Of a DNA stretch of 64,000 bases, positions 35,901-48,296 are shown piece by piece. The DNA is from Azolla caroliniana. Taxonomy: Eukaryota > Polypodiophyta. The position numbers and the translations under genes are program-made. The notes beneath the pieces were generated by a model. The model was not told the DNA's origin and ran no database searches. It saw only the letters and a program-made list of their open reading frames with translations. Location: positions 26,288,001 to 26,352,000 of the forward strand of contig JBHGNT010000002.1 of the NCBI GenBank assembly GCA_043228905.1. The letters run 5' to 3'. How positions within the stretch are numbered: the stretch's first letter is position 1; each line of letters begins with the position of its first letter.

Positions 35901-38900
35901 CATTGAAATTGAATCTCCTTATCTTTCTTTCTTTGTAAGGTGACTAAAACTTGACTATCATAGATCTCAATATGTTTGGTATGGCCATGAAAGATCAGAT
36001 GTTTAACCATTGTTATGGCACTCTATAGCTACTGCCATATTCTAGAAAACAAATCATAATAATATAGAAACCTGAAGAATTTGAGTTACTCGCAGAAGCT
36101 AGATGGTATGAAAAATAGCTACAAATACAGTACAATACAAAATGCTACAGTTTCTTCCTAAGCCCATATTTGAAATAATACAAAAAAGGAAACAATTAGC
36201 CTTTGTGATACTGTATAGCTCCATCCATTTGAGTGAACTGTATCCAATTTGAAGGGTTATTTAACGGTCACATTTTGAATTTGACTGTATCTTTTAGTGA
36301 TAGCTCATCTACATGAGTAATAATACGAAATAATGTAAATTTTCTTACTAAAAATCTTGTGTGGGATCCTGAATGTATAAGATTTAGAGAATCCTGAATC
36401 AAGAATATTTTTCTCAAGTTGCCTGAAGAATGTCTTTTTGTTTCCTTGGATGGGGTGCAAAGAATATGTGTGTCTGCTTGTGCTTGCGCATGGATGTGCA
36501 TGTGTGTGTGCCCGAAGAATGTCCTTTTGTTTCATTGGATGAGGTGCTAAGAATGTGTGTGTGCGTGTGCATGCGTATGTGTGCATGTGTGTCAGACTGA
36601 TGATGTGGTGTGGCTCTCAAAGCTAGGGCTCAATAGTGGATATTGAACATGATGGGCAGTCTAGATGAAACTGAGGGATCCTGCAGCCTAAAGACATTAA
36701 TGATATCCAAATGTAGAGAATCAAATATATATATATTAAACACATGATTGGTTCAAGAATAAGGAAAATAATCAAAGCTGACTTGCTAAAAAGGCATAAC
36801 GAAAGTAATCATATGTAATTGGCAAAACAAATATAAGAAAAGCAATCAGGCATGGTTGGTATAATGAAAGTAATCGCATTTCATCAATATGGAGAAGATA
36901 CACACCTGAATCAGCATGTCTATTACTGGAAGAGTGCACATCATTCCCTTTTCTTTAACATTCCCAACAATGTTATTCAGTATATGTGCAACTGCTGTTG
37001 AATGTACTTGCAAGAAACCAACTCCAGCAAGCAAGACATAGCTTTCAATAATATTCATACATATCTGGAAATATACAGCAACAATATGAATATCATAAAC
37101 AGAACGAATGACAGACAGATTATATAGAGTAAAGTGTTAATATGTGCAGGTAAAAGAACATCTAATTGGAATGAATGCACAGTTGAGAGAGAGAGAGAGA
37201 GAAAGTTGCTAGTCATTCCAAGGATGTAGGAACCAATGGAATAATTTGTGTTCTTTTACCTGAAGATGATCAGAATTCCTTTCCATGACAGAATCAAGAT
37301 GTGGAAACAATGACAAAAGTTGGGAAGTCATAGCTGGTGCATTTTTCAAAGTTATGTGCCAGAGCTAACCAAAAAAATATAATTCCTCATCAGTTTCAAA
37401 GAAACAATGCTAGCTAGTAACCATTCAGACCATATGCAGTTATAAGGTAGTGCACATTTAAAATTAACTTGCATACAGAAACAAGTTAAATTAGAATCAT
37501 ACTTGACAGTTATTGCCACGGCATATTTCAAAGTTTATATCCCACCACTATTAAAATAAGTTTAAAAAGACAAAACAGCAACTGACACAAACCTGCTTTA
37601 GCTAATGTTCATTTCAGAATAAGTGCTTAAATTTCACTACAAAGCATGGTTTCATTTCTACAAGGATAACTTATTGAATGTTTTAACTGGTATAATTATA
37701 GTTGCATTCATGGTTTATGAAGCCACTTCATCTAAAACAAATACAGTGCAATGTAAATAATGAGTAAGGTACGCTAGTAGCATACTATGAAGGACTCTTT
37801 AAGTTTGAACGCTGAATCATGATTAAGAGAAAGGACATAGATTTTCTATCTGGGGATGTTTCGATAGTACCTGCAACCCATCTTCTAGCATATTGAGCTC
37901 ATCAGGTTGGTTGATATTGGTACTGTAATCTAGAATTGGGAAGAGAAACTCATAGCATACTGGAGATTGCGGTCCTAAAGCACAAATAAGCCGTTGTAAA
38001 GCCACCATGACTTGTATGCGCAAAAGACTTTGGCCCTCAGATTCCTTCCACACCTATATTTTCAGGTATACACATAATACTATTCTTAACTAAATGCAAT
38101 ACCAGAATTCAAATGAAGATAATTTAATTGCCTTGCCTGGGGTAGAAATGAGATCAGACTTTTTGTGCATGGGAGAATGCTCTCTCCAAGGCGATCAATA
38201 ACCAAAGAAACCAGATTAAAGATCTGCAACTGAAATTCAATATACAAGAATATTTTAATTTTCCATAGCCTGTAAAGTACTTCCATCATAGATTCAACTT
38301 TGTAACATAGTTTGATTAGCAAAGTAGCTACATAGATCATTTAAGCATTAGAAATATACCTTTGAGTCAAACTCTTGTGCATGATTCATGAATTGAAACA
38401 AGCGCTCCAAACACACAGGAACAAAGGCTATAAAATCTTTCTCATAGAAGTGTACATCATCTATAAGATGGTGCAAGGAGCGGCATGCTGCCAGCTGCCA
38501 CAAAGTATGGATTGGTGAAATTAATTATGGTATTCTAACCCAATACATCAACCACAAACCTTTATATCCACAAGCTAAGTACAGAATACAATTGTGAAAA
38601 AGAAAGAAAAATATTCATACCTGAACTGCAAGATCACCATCACCAAGAAGTTCGATTAAAGACGTATAAACTGGTTGCCTGATATCCCCTGCTATCTGTT
38701 GCAAAACGTGTTGTTCATTTTACTCAAACAGATCAAAACTTTGAGTTTTAGAAAATAACGATATCCATTATTTCTCAGAGTTGAACTAAAACTCTTCCTA
38801 GAAAATAGTAGAACCTCAATGCCTTGCATTATGTCTTAAATGAAGTATCCATAGCAAAATATTGTACATGTGTCCTCTTAGAAGCCTAGACATATCTAAA

Positions 38901-41900
38901 ATATAATCAAGCATTTTCTGGGAATGAAATTTTTTATATTTCAAACAAAGCATAATTATCATTCAGCTTTGGTCTCTGTCCACAAATATACCAAAGTTCA
39001 TGGATACTATAATCAAATTACAACAGAGCTGGCCTAAGATTGATGTTTTACATATTACAAAAGAGAGAGCTAACATGTTATCCTTCACTGTAGAATTCCA
39101 AGTAGCATGACAAAAACGTGCTAACCTTCTTGGCCAAGAGATCCCAAATCATAGTAGCAAGAGACTTTGATAGAAAAGAGGGTTTGGTGTTAGGCTTTGG
39201 TTTTGAGCTAGGTTTAAGTTCAGATTGTGGGCTAGGGTAATTGTGCAGGTGAGGATAGGTTTAGGTCTTGGATGAGGTTTAGGTTCATAGTTAAGACTTC
39301 AAAAAGTATAGGTATGTGTTCACAAGTATATGTATATTCAAAACTTACAGTATATATGTTTTTTATGTAAAAGTAAAACCTGACTCCTATAAATGTGCAA
39401 CGTTTTTAACATATACATATACCTGTTGACATCTGAACCCCAAACCTGTTAGGGTGATTGTACAGGTGAGGACAAAAACATAGGTATGTGTTCAAAAGTA
39501 TGTGTATGTTCGTAAAGTACAGTATCTATGTTTTTATGTGAAAGTAATACCTGACTCCTTACAATGTGCAACTTTTTTAACATATATGTATACCCGTTCA
39601 AGTCTGAACACTGAACCTGAACCTCATCCTAGACCTAGACCTAGACATCAAATTTGATCACACTGAATTCCAATAGATTCTTGTACAGACAACATATAGC
39701 CCTGGTTTTGGTAATATGTACAGTACCAGCATGTGTTCAGGTAATGTGCCAGTTTCTAAACTAAAAAAAAGTACCCTAAACTGATGCTAATCACTCTATA
39801 TTCTCGATTACAACTATATTAAATATGGCCCACCTTGTATAGCTTATAGTTTGTGTCAAAAATTTGCACATAAACTAATAAGGTAGCAGAGCAATATACC
39901 CAAGTAGTTTAGGCTCTTGTCCTGTAAGCCAGGGGCTACGAATTGAACCAAAGCCCCCACCCCTAGTTGTCATTTGTGATGGCTACCAGAACCCCCCACT
40001 ATGCAGAAATAAGAGCAGCACATATAACATTACACCAAAGTAGCACCTCATATGTGCCATAAAACTAAATAAGTGCTAAACACATTAAGATTTTCACTGT
40101 TTACCAGAGCCAGAAAATAATTTCCATAAAAGATAATCCATGTGTTTTCAGTATGTATACCTTACTCACCCACTGACCCAAAAGCCAAGCAACACGCCGT
40201 CGAAGGATGCGACCATTTGGATGTTTATTACACAGTTCTTGGGCAAGTGTGCCTTTATACCTGATTTACCCCCCATGACATTAAATTATAGGGAAGAACA
40301 TCTCACGAAGATTCTTTTGATTTAATAAAACTGAATTAACAAAGCTAATATACCATGATTCAAAATCAATTGAATGGTAAAGATCATAGTTAGCAACCCC
40401 AGCTGCATTATAAGCAGCTTCTTTTAAAAGCAATTTCTGATTAATTTCAATTTCCATATCTGGCGGTGCAGGAGGGCAACCATCCGATGCTTGTTTTAAG
40501 ATTTGAACAACCAATGGAGCCAATTTCTACATCAATACAAACAAGATGAACATGATCAGCATCATCTTTGTAGATGTTTGGTTACTTTCTTCTGTCACTT
40601 TCATTGACATGCCAGTGAAGCTAGCAAAGGCTATGGATTAAAATCAACAAGTTTTGTAAAACAAAAGAATAAAGTACCTCTCGATATTTTTCAAAAAGTG
40701 TGAGATACAATGATTCAGCACATGGTCTTAGTTTATCTTTCCACTGGACCATATCTTGTTCATGATAGAAAGTTTCCGCACCATGATCCCATTCCTCTAG
40801 ATCAGTGGATGTAAGTGCAAAATACCTAGCAACAAAGTAAAAGACAAAATCATTTCGATCAATTGAAAGTAGGATTGTAAACTGATGGACTATGGAAACC
40901 ACAGCTACACCCTAATAAAGCGACTGAACTAGATTTAGCATTCACAAATAAATGAATAAGAGAGATAGAGATCTACAGGTATGGATGGGAGAATGACTTA
41001 TAGGCTAACAGGAAATACTTTGGACATGTATCCAATGAAAATGCTTCTGAAAGTCAGGCGGATTTATTTTGTTCTTTTCCATTTTATTCCTGACAAGCCA
41101 GTGCTTGGATATATGGACCAAAGTTCTCCTTTTGGACTTTCAAGAAGTCCTGAATAATTACGGATTATTATACAAAATTATTTAATGCAACTCCTGCCTA
41201 CTTAAAAGGAACACCTTTGCCTTTGTTTTATTTAGGGAAAGTCTACCTGACTGTAAAACAATCAGGTGTATAGGCTACCACAGGTAACCTAATCCAGATA
41301 CTTCAGGATTGCTTCATCAGACAATCTCTATTGAGTGATGCTCAGGATATCATTTCGTTATATTTCAGGTAATTACATTACAAAGAGAATGTCAGATGGC
41401 AAAAAACGAATCAAGCTGTCAAGAGTAGCTGGACCTCTTTCACATAGAATACTCAGACACATCACATGAATATATGTTGGGAATGCAAACAAATGCCTTT
41501 GAAACTAAGCACCTCTTTTTCATGAGCAGATAGAGCTTATTGCAGGGTGACAGCTCCAGAACTGATCTCTCCCTTCTGCAATTTCTCTCTAGAATTACTT
41601 TATTCCAACATTTATTACAGTTCATGTACCTAGCACTACTTCTTTACAGCATTTAATGCATTGTTTTTTTCTCTCCACTCGTTCAGTACATTAACTCATT
41701 ATATTAACTAGGAATATTGTATTTCCTTTCATAAATGCAGGGGTTATAAAACCTACTCTACATGTTTGTATTTGAAGGCTTTGAGCCTCACAAAGAAATA
41801 TAGTTCTTGTTTTAGCTTAATGTCAAGCTGCTCTTAGCTTCTTTGGCATCTTAAAATAGTTCTCAACAGTTTTCTCACATGGTATCAGAGCTATGAGGTC

Positions 41901-44900
41901 TCCATAACATCCCTCATATTTATTTCTTCTTCTTCTTTGAGTAGCCAACCATTTGTCTCCTTTTTTCCATTTCCATCCTCACCAATACGAGGACACTCTC
42001 AAACAGCCATATATTCTCCCCATTGACCTATCATTTAGAAAGTAAGCAACCCTTGTGCACCTAGTTAGGACAATCGATTTATAGCTTTAGAGGAGGGATT
42101 CATGGCTTCCAATGGCACTATTATCTCTTCCACCATTCTGCAACTTCCGAAGAGTCTATTCTATGGAGCCAACTATCTAGATTGGGAATTTCACATGATG
42201 ACATTGTTGCAATACCATCGTTTGTGGAGTATTGTAAAAGGAATGGAGCCCAATCCTAAGGCTACCTCTATTGTTTCATCTATAAGACCCACACAGGATG
42301 CAATCGACTCTTGGCCAGACAAAGATGAATGTGCTCATGCTTTCAAGCTCTTCAACATGAAGCCTCAAGTTGCTTGTCAATTTCTCAGCAAAGATGACAA
42401 GAAAGCTAAAGAATTCTGGGATGCAGTCCAACAAATGTGGCAAAGGAGTAGACTATGAGGACACAGTTTCTCCCACAACAAAGTATACTTCTGTCCGATG
42501 TGACCTACAACTTGCTGCCCACTACAATTGGTGTATATTCCAAATGGATGTCAAGTCTACCTTTTTGAAAGGCGAACTAATGGAAGAAGTTCCCCCTGGT
42601 TTTGAAATTTCAGGTCAGGAAGGTATGGTTTATAAGCTGAAGAAAGCATTACATGGCTTGAAAAAAACTCCCAAGGCTTGATATGACAAGATCAATTCTT
42701 TCTTTGTTTCCCTTGGATTCGAACGATGTTTTGCTGACAGAAATTTCCACGTCCTACCTCAAGATGGTTTGATGTGTCTAGTTATTCTATATATAGATGA
42801 CTTGCTAACTACAAGTTCTTTTGAAGCCAAGATAGAGTAGCTTCACACTGAGTTAAACGCGACATAATGGTAGATTTATGATTTCCACTTTTCTTCTTGG
42901 GCATGTAGGTCTATCATTCACACGACACAATGGTAGATTTATGAAACCGATAGCATGAATGATTGCAAGCCTCTATCACCTAGGACTGAGAGGAGGTGTT
43001 GGAGATTGCTGGCAATAAATAGAAATGCTAAATCTTCAACCAGCTCAAAACAGCTGAGTCACAATACTTCAAGAAGTGAAACTGTTGAATAGAACCCTAA
43101 AGTTAATGTTCATGATAACCAATCACTAGAGATATACTAGAGTCTAGGTCCAAATAATAAACTATATGGTATGAGCCTCTATACCTGGGATAACTAAGTT
43201 TTAATTCTAGGATAATCCTTCTCATCAGATCAACTACACTATCTTATCAAGACAGTGTTGACCATAGATATTTTGAGTATATGAAGAGACAATTGTTACA
43301 ATAAAAAAAAGTTCGTTTTAAACCTCTTCTGATTGTGATGACCTATTTTTTCTAGATATGAAGACCTTCGATGTATCATTTTAGTATTCACATTAGTATT
43401 ATTTACACAGGGGAAAGTTACTAGGGCTACCAAAATTATTTCACACATAATATTACTGACTACAATTTAAATGAGAACAGAGGATATGAAGATACCTATG
43501 CTCAGTGCTTCAAGAAAAAGTAATATACGAGTCTAACCTGCGAACTAGAATGTCACAAAGGAGGAGGACATGTTGGTCATCAAGCAGAGACTTCAATATT
43601 CCTTCTGCTTTTCTAGCAAGGGTTTCCTTTGCCTCTTGGATTGTAGGAGATGTTTGTCCTAAAACTCGGCCTGTGCCCATGACTGTATATTCTTTACACT
43701 GAATGACTGTCTGAATGAAGATCATACTGTATATCAAAAGCTGCTCAAAGGAATCAGCATAATTCTGTGGTTCGGTGATTAGCCAATAACACAGTTGCAA
43801 CAATGGAGGAAGTATAGTGTCATCAATGAAAGTATAAGGGTGTACTGTCTGAACATCCACAAGGGTTTTTAACAATTTTAAGCATGCTTTCTCAAAAAAT
43901 CCCCGTGATGGATGGCCTTCTTGTAATGCGGACCCTGCATGACAAATTGTAAAAATCACATATGCGTAAATTTGGAAAGGAAATTGGCCCTTTATAAATA
44001 CAATTAATTTAAAAAAATTGTGTATGTTGTGAAAAGAGATAAAAACTCATTGTCAAAGTCACTGAAGCGATTTCCTCACCATAGCCTACAAAGTATTTAA
44101 TTTGCTGCACAAAGTGAGGACAGACTTGCTTTACTGCAGGAACCTCCTGGAATATAAAATCACTATCAGAAGTTGGCCCTTACTAAGCGAGTATTTAATT
44201 TGCTGCACAAAAATATATGTTCTGATGTGTGGGATACTAGTGTTAAATATTTTCACCTGCACAGTTTTAGCATCACTCGGAAAACCAAACTTCAGCATTC
44301 GCCGCAGAGCTTTAAGGCAAAGAAGCCAACGCTCACACCTCAATTCCAAAAAATTTCTACTTTCAAGTGAAAGTAAGCTACTCTCTGGGTTGGGCAACAG
44401 ACTTGAAAATTCCTTTAATAAGCTTTGGGTATCCTCATGCCAATGATGCCAAGTGTAGTCAAAAAGGTGGGATGTCACCTGCATTTCCACAAAGTAAATT
44501 ATACATTATGCATTCTGTAGATATTAATCAAAATCTTATTATATATCTAGAAAATTGATGATAGAAGAGTGTTTTTACAATTTAAGGAAAGTAATGACAT
44601 AATTACTGTCGTAATACTATTAGTCAGTTGTGTGTAAGCTGGATTTTCATTACTGGGTCATCAAAGAGTCATTTGGGTGACCTATGACCCAGAACAAAAG
44701 TTGAAAATTTTCTCATGTCCTCCCAAGCTTTCATCAATACATAACTTAACAGTCATGTTCCAAATTATTATTATCCACATGAACATTTGGAAAATAAATT
44801 AAATAGATCACACAGTCAAAGAAATCATAAGTACAATCACAAACAGAGTGTAATAGAGTACTCCAAAGTCATGGCAAGCAGAACCTCATTTCTTTCTAGG

Positions 44901-47900
44901 AAGAAAAACCCATCAATATTCACCTCCATAAGATTTTTCTGATCTGCAATCAATCTTTTGGTAGACAATTCTTTCAAAACTTGGTTCAGCACCATATACA
45001 CCCTTTCACTCAGAAGAACATCTCCCGACTGAAGCTTTTGTACCAATACTGCAAATATGTCTGGCCTGAAGAAATAACTCCACAGATGTAGTAGATAAAT
45101 AAAGGAAAAAGAGAAATAAATAGCTCATTTACATCATTTCAAAAATGAAATTGATAGTCATGTGATCATCATCCAAAGATTTTACATCAAGCCAGTCCTT
45201 GTTTCATGTAATAACATCATTGACATGTCACGACATAGACAAGTGTCATCACAATCTTGTAAAAACTGCCTCTCTAAGTAGACAAGAAGGTGACCTTGAA
45301 AAGTATGTGATGAAAAACAGGTTCTGGTGTCCTGGTTTTTGTAAACGGTGTTGGAATTAAATATGAGTCAAAGAAAGAAGACAAAGGACATTGCTCCTTG
45401 TCATTAGAAGCTCTTACGAAGAAGTTTTGCAAGAAAAGATGCATTATGGAAAGAACTTTGATGCACCCTTTCTTGCGAAAATTCTTCATAAGAGCTTCTA
45501 GTGACAAGGAGCAATATTCTTTGTCTTCAAGTGGAGCACACAGCCCAGGTGTATAAGAAATGTATGGTAACTACATCACAAAGTTTAAAGAAATTTCAAT
45601 AGATCAAACCTCTCAAGAATGAAGCAGAAGATCAAGAAATTAAAACTTTGAAGCTGCTCGAGAAAATGCTATGACATTTGGGAGATCCATTCAAAATTTC
45701 AGTGTCATCAATTGGTCAAGCTTTCATACATCAGCATTACATTAATTCTATCCAGCCGTTTGGTGATAATGTCTTATAAATTCAGTAGACATCACTTCAA
45801 ATTTATTACCAGCATGTTTGGCTATTCCAATTTTCTCCTAGATACATGAATGTCAGTCATTGCAATGCCATAGCTCTCTATATGGAACAAACATAGTCAA
45901 ATTCAAAACAAATTGCTCTTCAGCTCAGTATGTAATATGCTATTGCAAAGGTTTCAGTCAAGAATAATTCATATTTAAGGATTTATTTGGGATTTTACCA
46001 TTCTTTTGGATAGTCGATGCGTGCAATCTTAGATATCACTAATGCCAGCTGTAAGGCAATCTGAGATCAATGAGCAATACAATGCATTCAGAACTTTAAA
46101 GCTGATATTGATATGCCATAAATGTTTATAAAGTAATCTCTTTTATGTACAGAATAGAGGAAAATGCCATAATGCTAAACAAGGATGGATTGTTGATGTG
46201 ACCTGATTGTCTTCTTCTCTAATGAGTTCCAACAGCTTATTTCGCACATAAGACCTCTCGGAATCACTTAATGCCCTGGAAATCAAGCCCATACATCACA
46301 GATCAGTTGTACATTCACTAAAACAGTTTCTCAGCATACAGCATCATCATCTAACAAGATCCATGTCAGAGTCAAGAACGTCTCATATATACAGCATAAA
46401 TTTTGATAAGCATACTGGATTCAGAAGTGCTGGGGAAAGACTTGATGATAGTATACAAGTTTAATAAGTAATTTCTCCTTGTAAATCTTCATAAGTCTGG
46501 CTGAATCTTGTAAAGGTACAAAGGGAATCTCCAGTGTTCAAGAAACAATGGATGTGTTCACTAAAACAGAAGTTCAAACATATTTGAGTTTCCAAGTGGA
46601 ATAACTCATTAAGAGAACGAAATTCAACGTAATTATATAACTCTTCTACTAGTTCCCTTGGTTTTGTGGCATTTTCTATAAATTTCCTCTAAATTAATAA
46701 AGACAAAGTTTCCCAAACACCATCTCGTACTCATAAAACATTTGCTCTTCCCATTTCGTGGCTATTACGAGAAATTGGATATAGAAAAAGTACTCCATGG
46801 CCAGCCAATAATTGAAAAACAGATTTAGAAGGTGAAAAGGTTTCATGAACTTACGAAGAATCTCTCCGAAACCTCCAATATCGATTGATGCTATTCTTGA
46901 GATAAACAGATGCTAACCACCTGGCACTGCGTTGAACACTGGAATCTCTGGAAGCTATGATCTCCTGAGTATAGACCAAATGCAAGGCTGGGTAAATAAT
47001 CAATTAGCACCTTTCAACTTTCATCAGGAAACATCTAAATTCTATTCTAGATAATATTTCCAAGACAATCATATCAACTTGCTTACCAACAAGATAGAGT
47101 AGGCACAGTATACTGTCCAGATCTTGGTTACAAGAAATCAAGATCCAAAAGTATACCTATCACATCTTGATTTGATAAAACTTGAAAAAATTAAGTTTCA
47201 TACTTTCATTAGAAAATATGTCACATTAGAAGCTTGCTTGGTTGTCTGATATCTTACATCCATAGCCTACTTTAGATCATCTTTCCGTACAAATCATATC
47301 AGCTTACTTACCAGCAAGATAGAGTTGGAACGGTGTTACACATCTTGATTATACCAAGCAGTATATCTTTAATTATTTATTAGAAAACACATCAAACTAA
47401 TATAGGAGCTACTGTTGATGCATTAACAGCCTACTTGAGTTCATCATTGCAAGAAAATCACATAGAATTAATTACAAACATGACAGAGCTGAAACAGTAT
47501 ACCTTTAGTATCTTCATTACTAAACATCTTTTACTCTTTTGAGTGGAAAACACATACAATTAACAGTTTCCTTCATCTTCTGAAGACTAATGTAGGTCAT
47601 GTTCACCAGACAAATCATAGCAAAGCTTACTTAGAAGCAGGATAGGGAAAACATGGTATAACTTCTGCTCTTTTGAAAAGAAGACACATTAAACATGCAG
47701 TCTTCTTCAATTTCCATGGCCTAATTTAGGCCATCTTTACTAGAGATTTCAATATCACTAACCAGCAAGATAGAGAAGAAATCAAAAAACGTCAAACAGT
47801 ACACTTTTCACTCTTCTGACAATAAAATACATCAAAAAATATGTCTGATTCTTCTTCCATAACCTAATTTACATCATACTTCCGAGAGAATCACACCAAA

Positions 47901-48296
47901 CGTACCTACAATCAAGATAGAGCAAGATAGCATACAACTAATGCGACTAACAGTCTGGTTCTTCTGCCATGACTAATTTAGGTCGTCATCTTTACGATAT
48001 AAATCACATCAAAGCTCAGTTACCAGAAATATAGAGAAAGTAGCAGTATAATTTTCCAGTCTTTTGAATAGAAAACATAACAAACTAGCTTTCATGTACA
48101 TATCAAACAAATCTAGGTCATTTTTGCGCGAGGAATCATACCAAATGTTACTTACCAGCAAGATAGAGCAGAAACCCGGTCTGCATTCACAGGCCACCAT
48201 GGCAGCTTCAGCAGGCTTACGCAAGGACTCGTCCTGGCTCAATGCATTCTCGAGTAGGGTGTAGATCGCTACGAGGTCTGTAGAGGAGAGCGCCAT
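32918..48296 (-). CDS. IPO11: importin-11-like karyopherin (importin-beta family)
   Basis: Twenty-two exons from ATG 48296: 48296-48156, 46964-46855, 46275-46203, 46060-45999, 45065-44924, 44478-44257, 44146-44080, 43934-43538, 40825-40678, 40526-40354, 40260-40170, 38695-38621, 38494-38360, 38229-38137, 38053-37871, 37364-37260, 37064-36906, 35563-35519, 35251-35042, 34962-34853, 33325-33241, 33079-32918. The sum is 2988 nt, 995 residues plus stop TAA, in frame at every junction and close to the family's usual ~1000. Importin-11 carries cargo through nuclear pores with RanGTP release. Landmarks: start MALSSTDLVAIYTLL, Ran-binding N-terminal HEAT repeats (ASVYLKNSINRYWR, KIARIDYPKEW), CERWLLCLKALR, HEQDMVQWKDKLRPCAESLY, VVALQRLICALGPQSPVCY and a C-terminal SSLHGEAALNSSLSRLHPSLLNQL. 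An acidic-basic loop (SSESEERRKRK) lies in exon 21. Intron 14 uses a GC donor (CAG|GCAAGG). Exon 14 has tandem acceptors TTTCAG/TTGCAG 6 nt apart, giving a two-residue choice. The gene looks functional despite repeat-laden introns. Confidence 0.93.
33840..34060 (+). mobile_element. LINE reverse transcriptase scrap in importin intron 20
   Basis: The plus strand reads RIFTIAFQKAFDTVHVP, close to the FxKAFDTV motif of non-LTR reverse transcriptases, with WLSRFFKDTLY following across frame breaks. A short, decayed fragment, antisense to the host gene. Confidence 0.45.
34604..34620. repeat. homopolymer of 17 G
   Basis: Uninterrupted G17 on the plus strand (C17 in the importin pre-mRNA) within intron 20. 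A tract this long in AT-rich DNA is unusual and could form a G-quadruplex on the non-template side. Confidence 0.95.
36420..36600. repeat. two-copy tandem repeat with TG-rich spacer
   Basis: GAAGAATGTC(T/C)TTTTGTTTC-TTGGATG-GGTGC-AAGAAT occurs at about 36425 and 36514, each followed by a GTGTGTG/TGCATG tract; unit about 88 bp. It lies in importin intron 17. Confidence 0.85.
39258..39650. repeat. foldback element with internal direct repeats (importin intron 11)
   Basis: Terminal inverted segments share GGATGAGGTT(T/C)AGGTTCA (left 39272-39290; right, on the minus strand, near 39615-39635) flanked by AGGTCTAGG-like units. Inside are two direct copies of about 175 bp starting GGTATGTGTTCA at about 39312 and 39484, each including CCTGACTCCT and AATGTGCAAC. 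It looks like a MITE whose interior was duplicated. Confidence 0.65.
39895..39960 (+). repeat. tRNA-like / SINE-like fragment in importin intron 11
   Basis: AGTAGTTTAGGCTC resembles an A-box region, CTTGTCCTGTAAGCCAGG an anticodon arm, and GGGGCTACGAATTGAACC a decayed T-arm/B-box. The order and spacing resemble a tRNA head, as in tRNA-derived SINEs. Not a functional tRNA. Confidence 0.4.
41475..43010 (+). mobile_element. internally deleted Ty1/copia retrotransposon in importin intron 8
   Basis: Putative 5' LTR 41475-41879 (TGTTGG...CACA, TATA at GGTTATAAAACC about 41741) is followed directly by TGGTATCAGAGC, the classic initiator-Met tRNA primer site, at 41880. The gag start (42102; FYGANYLDWEFHMMTLL, KEFWDAVQQMW) jumps at about 42445 into the copia RT core in another frame (FQMDVKSTFLKGELMEEVPPGFE, LKKALHGLKKTPKA, then YIDDLL). 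Protease and integrase are gone, and stop codons interrupt RT at 42679. A purine-rich AGGAGG precedes TGTTGGAGATTGC at 42997, a likely 3' LTR start. It cannot be autonomous. Opposite strand to the host gene. Confidence 0.85.
44092..44211. repeat. 22-bp duplication of an importin exon 7 segment in intron 6
   Basis: The 22 bases at 44092-44113 (inside exon 7) recur without change at 44190-44211 in the preceding intron. Confidence 0.95.
45377..45528. repeat. long foldback hairpin (68-bp arms, 16-nt loop) in importin intron 4
   Basis: Left arm 45377-45444 and right arm 45461-45528 are reverse complements with about 8 mismatches by eye (about 88%), around a 16-nt loop. No terminal target duplication is obvious. 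Size and symmetry fit either a small MITE or a young hairpin small-RNA locus. The 77-residue minus frame across it is a by-product. Confidence 0.88.
47085..48155 (-). repeat. tandem array built on the importin exon 1 donor
   Basis: Seven degenerate units (roughly 110-215 bp) precede the real exon 1 boundary at 48151-48170. On the gene strand each begins with a version of CTCTATCTTGCTGGTAAGTAA, the last bases of exon 1 plus its 5' splice site. Starts on the plus strand lie near 47092, 47310, 47470, 47630, 47760, 47905 and 48022. The copies near 47310 (GCTG|GTAAGTAAGC) and 47092 (GTTG|GTAAGC) keep strong donor consensus. A second shared block is AATTTAGGTCATCTTTAC. Confidence 0.85.

Noticed and set aside
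45274-45507. 77-residue minus-strand protein
   Set aside because: Runs through the foldback hairpin; no homology.
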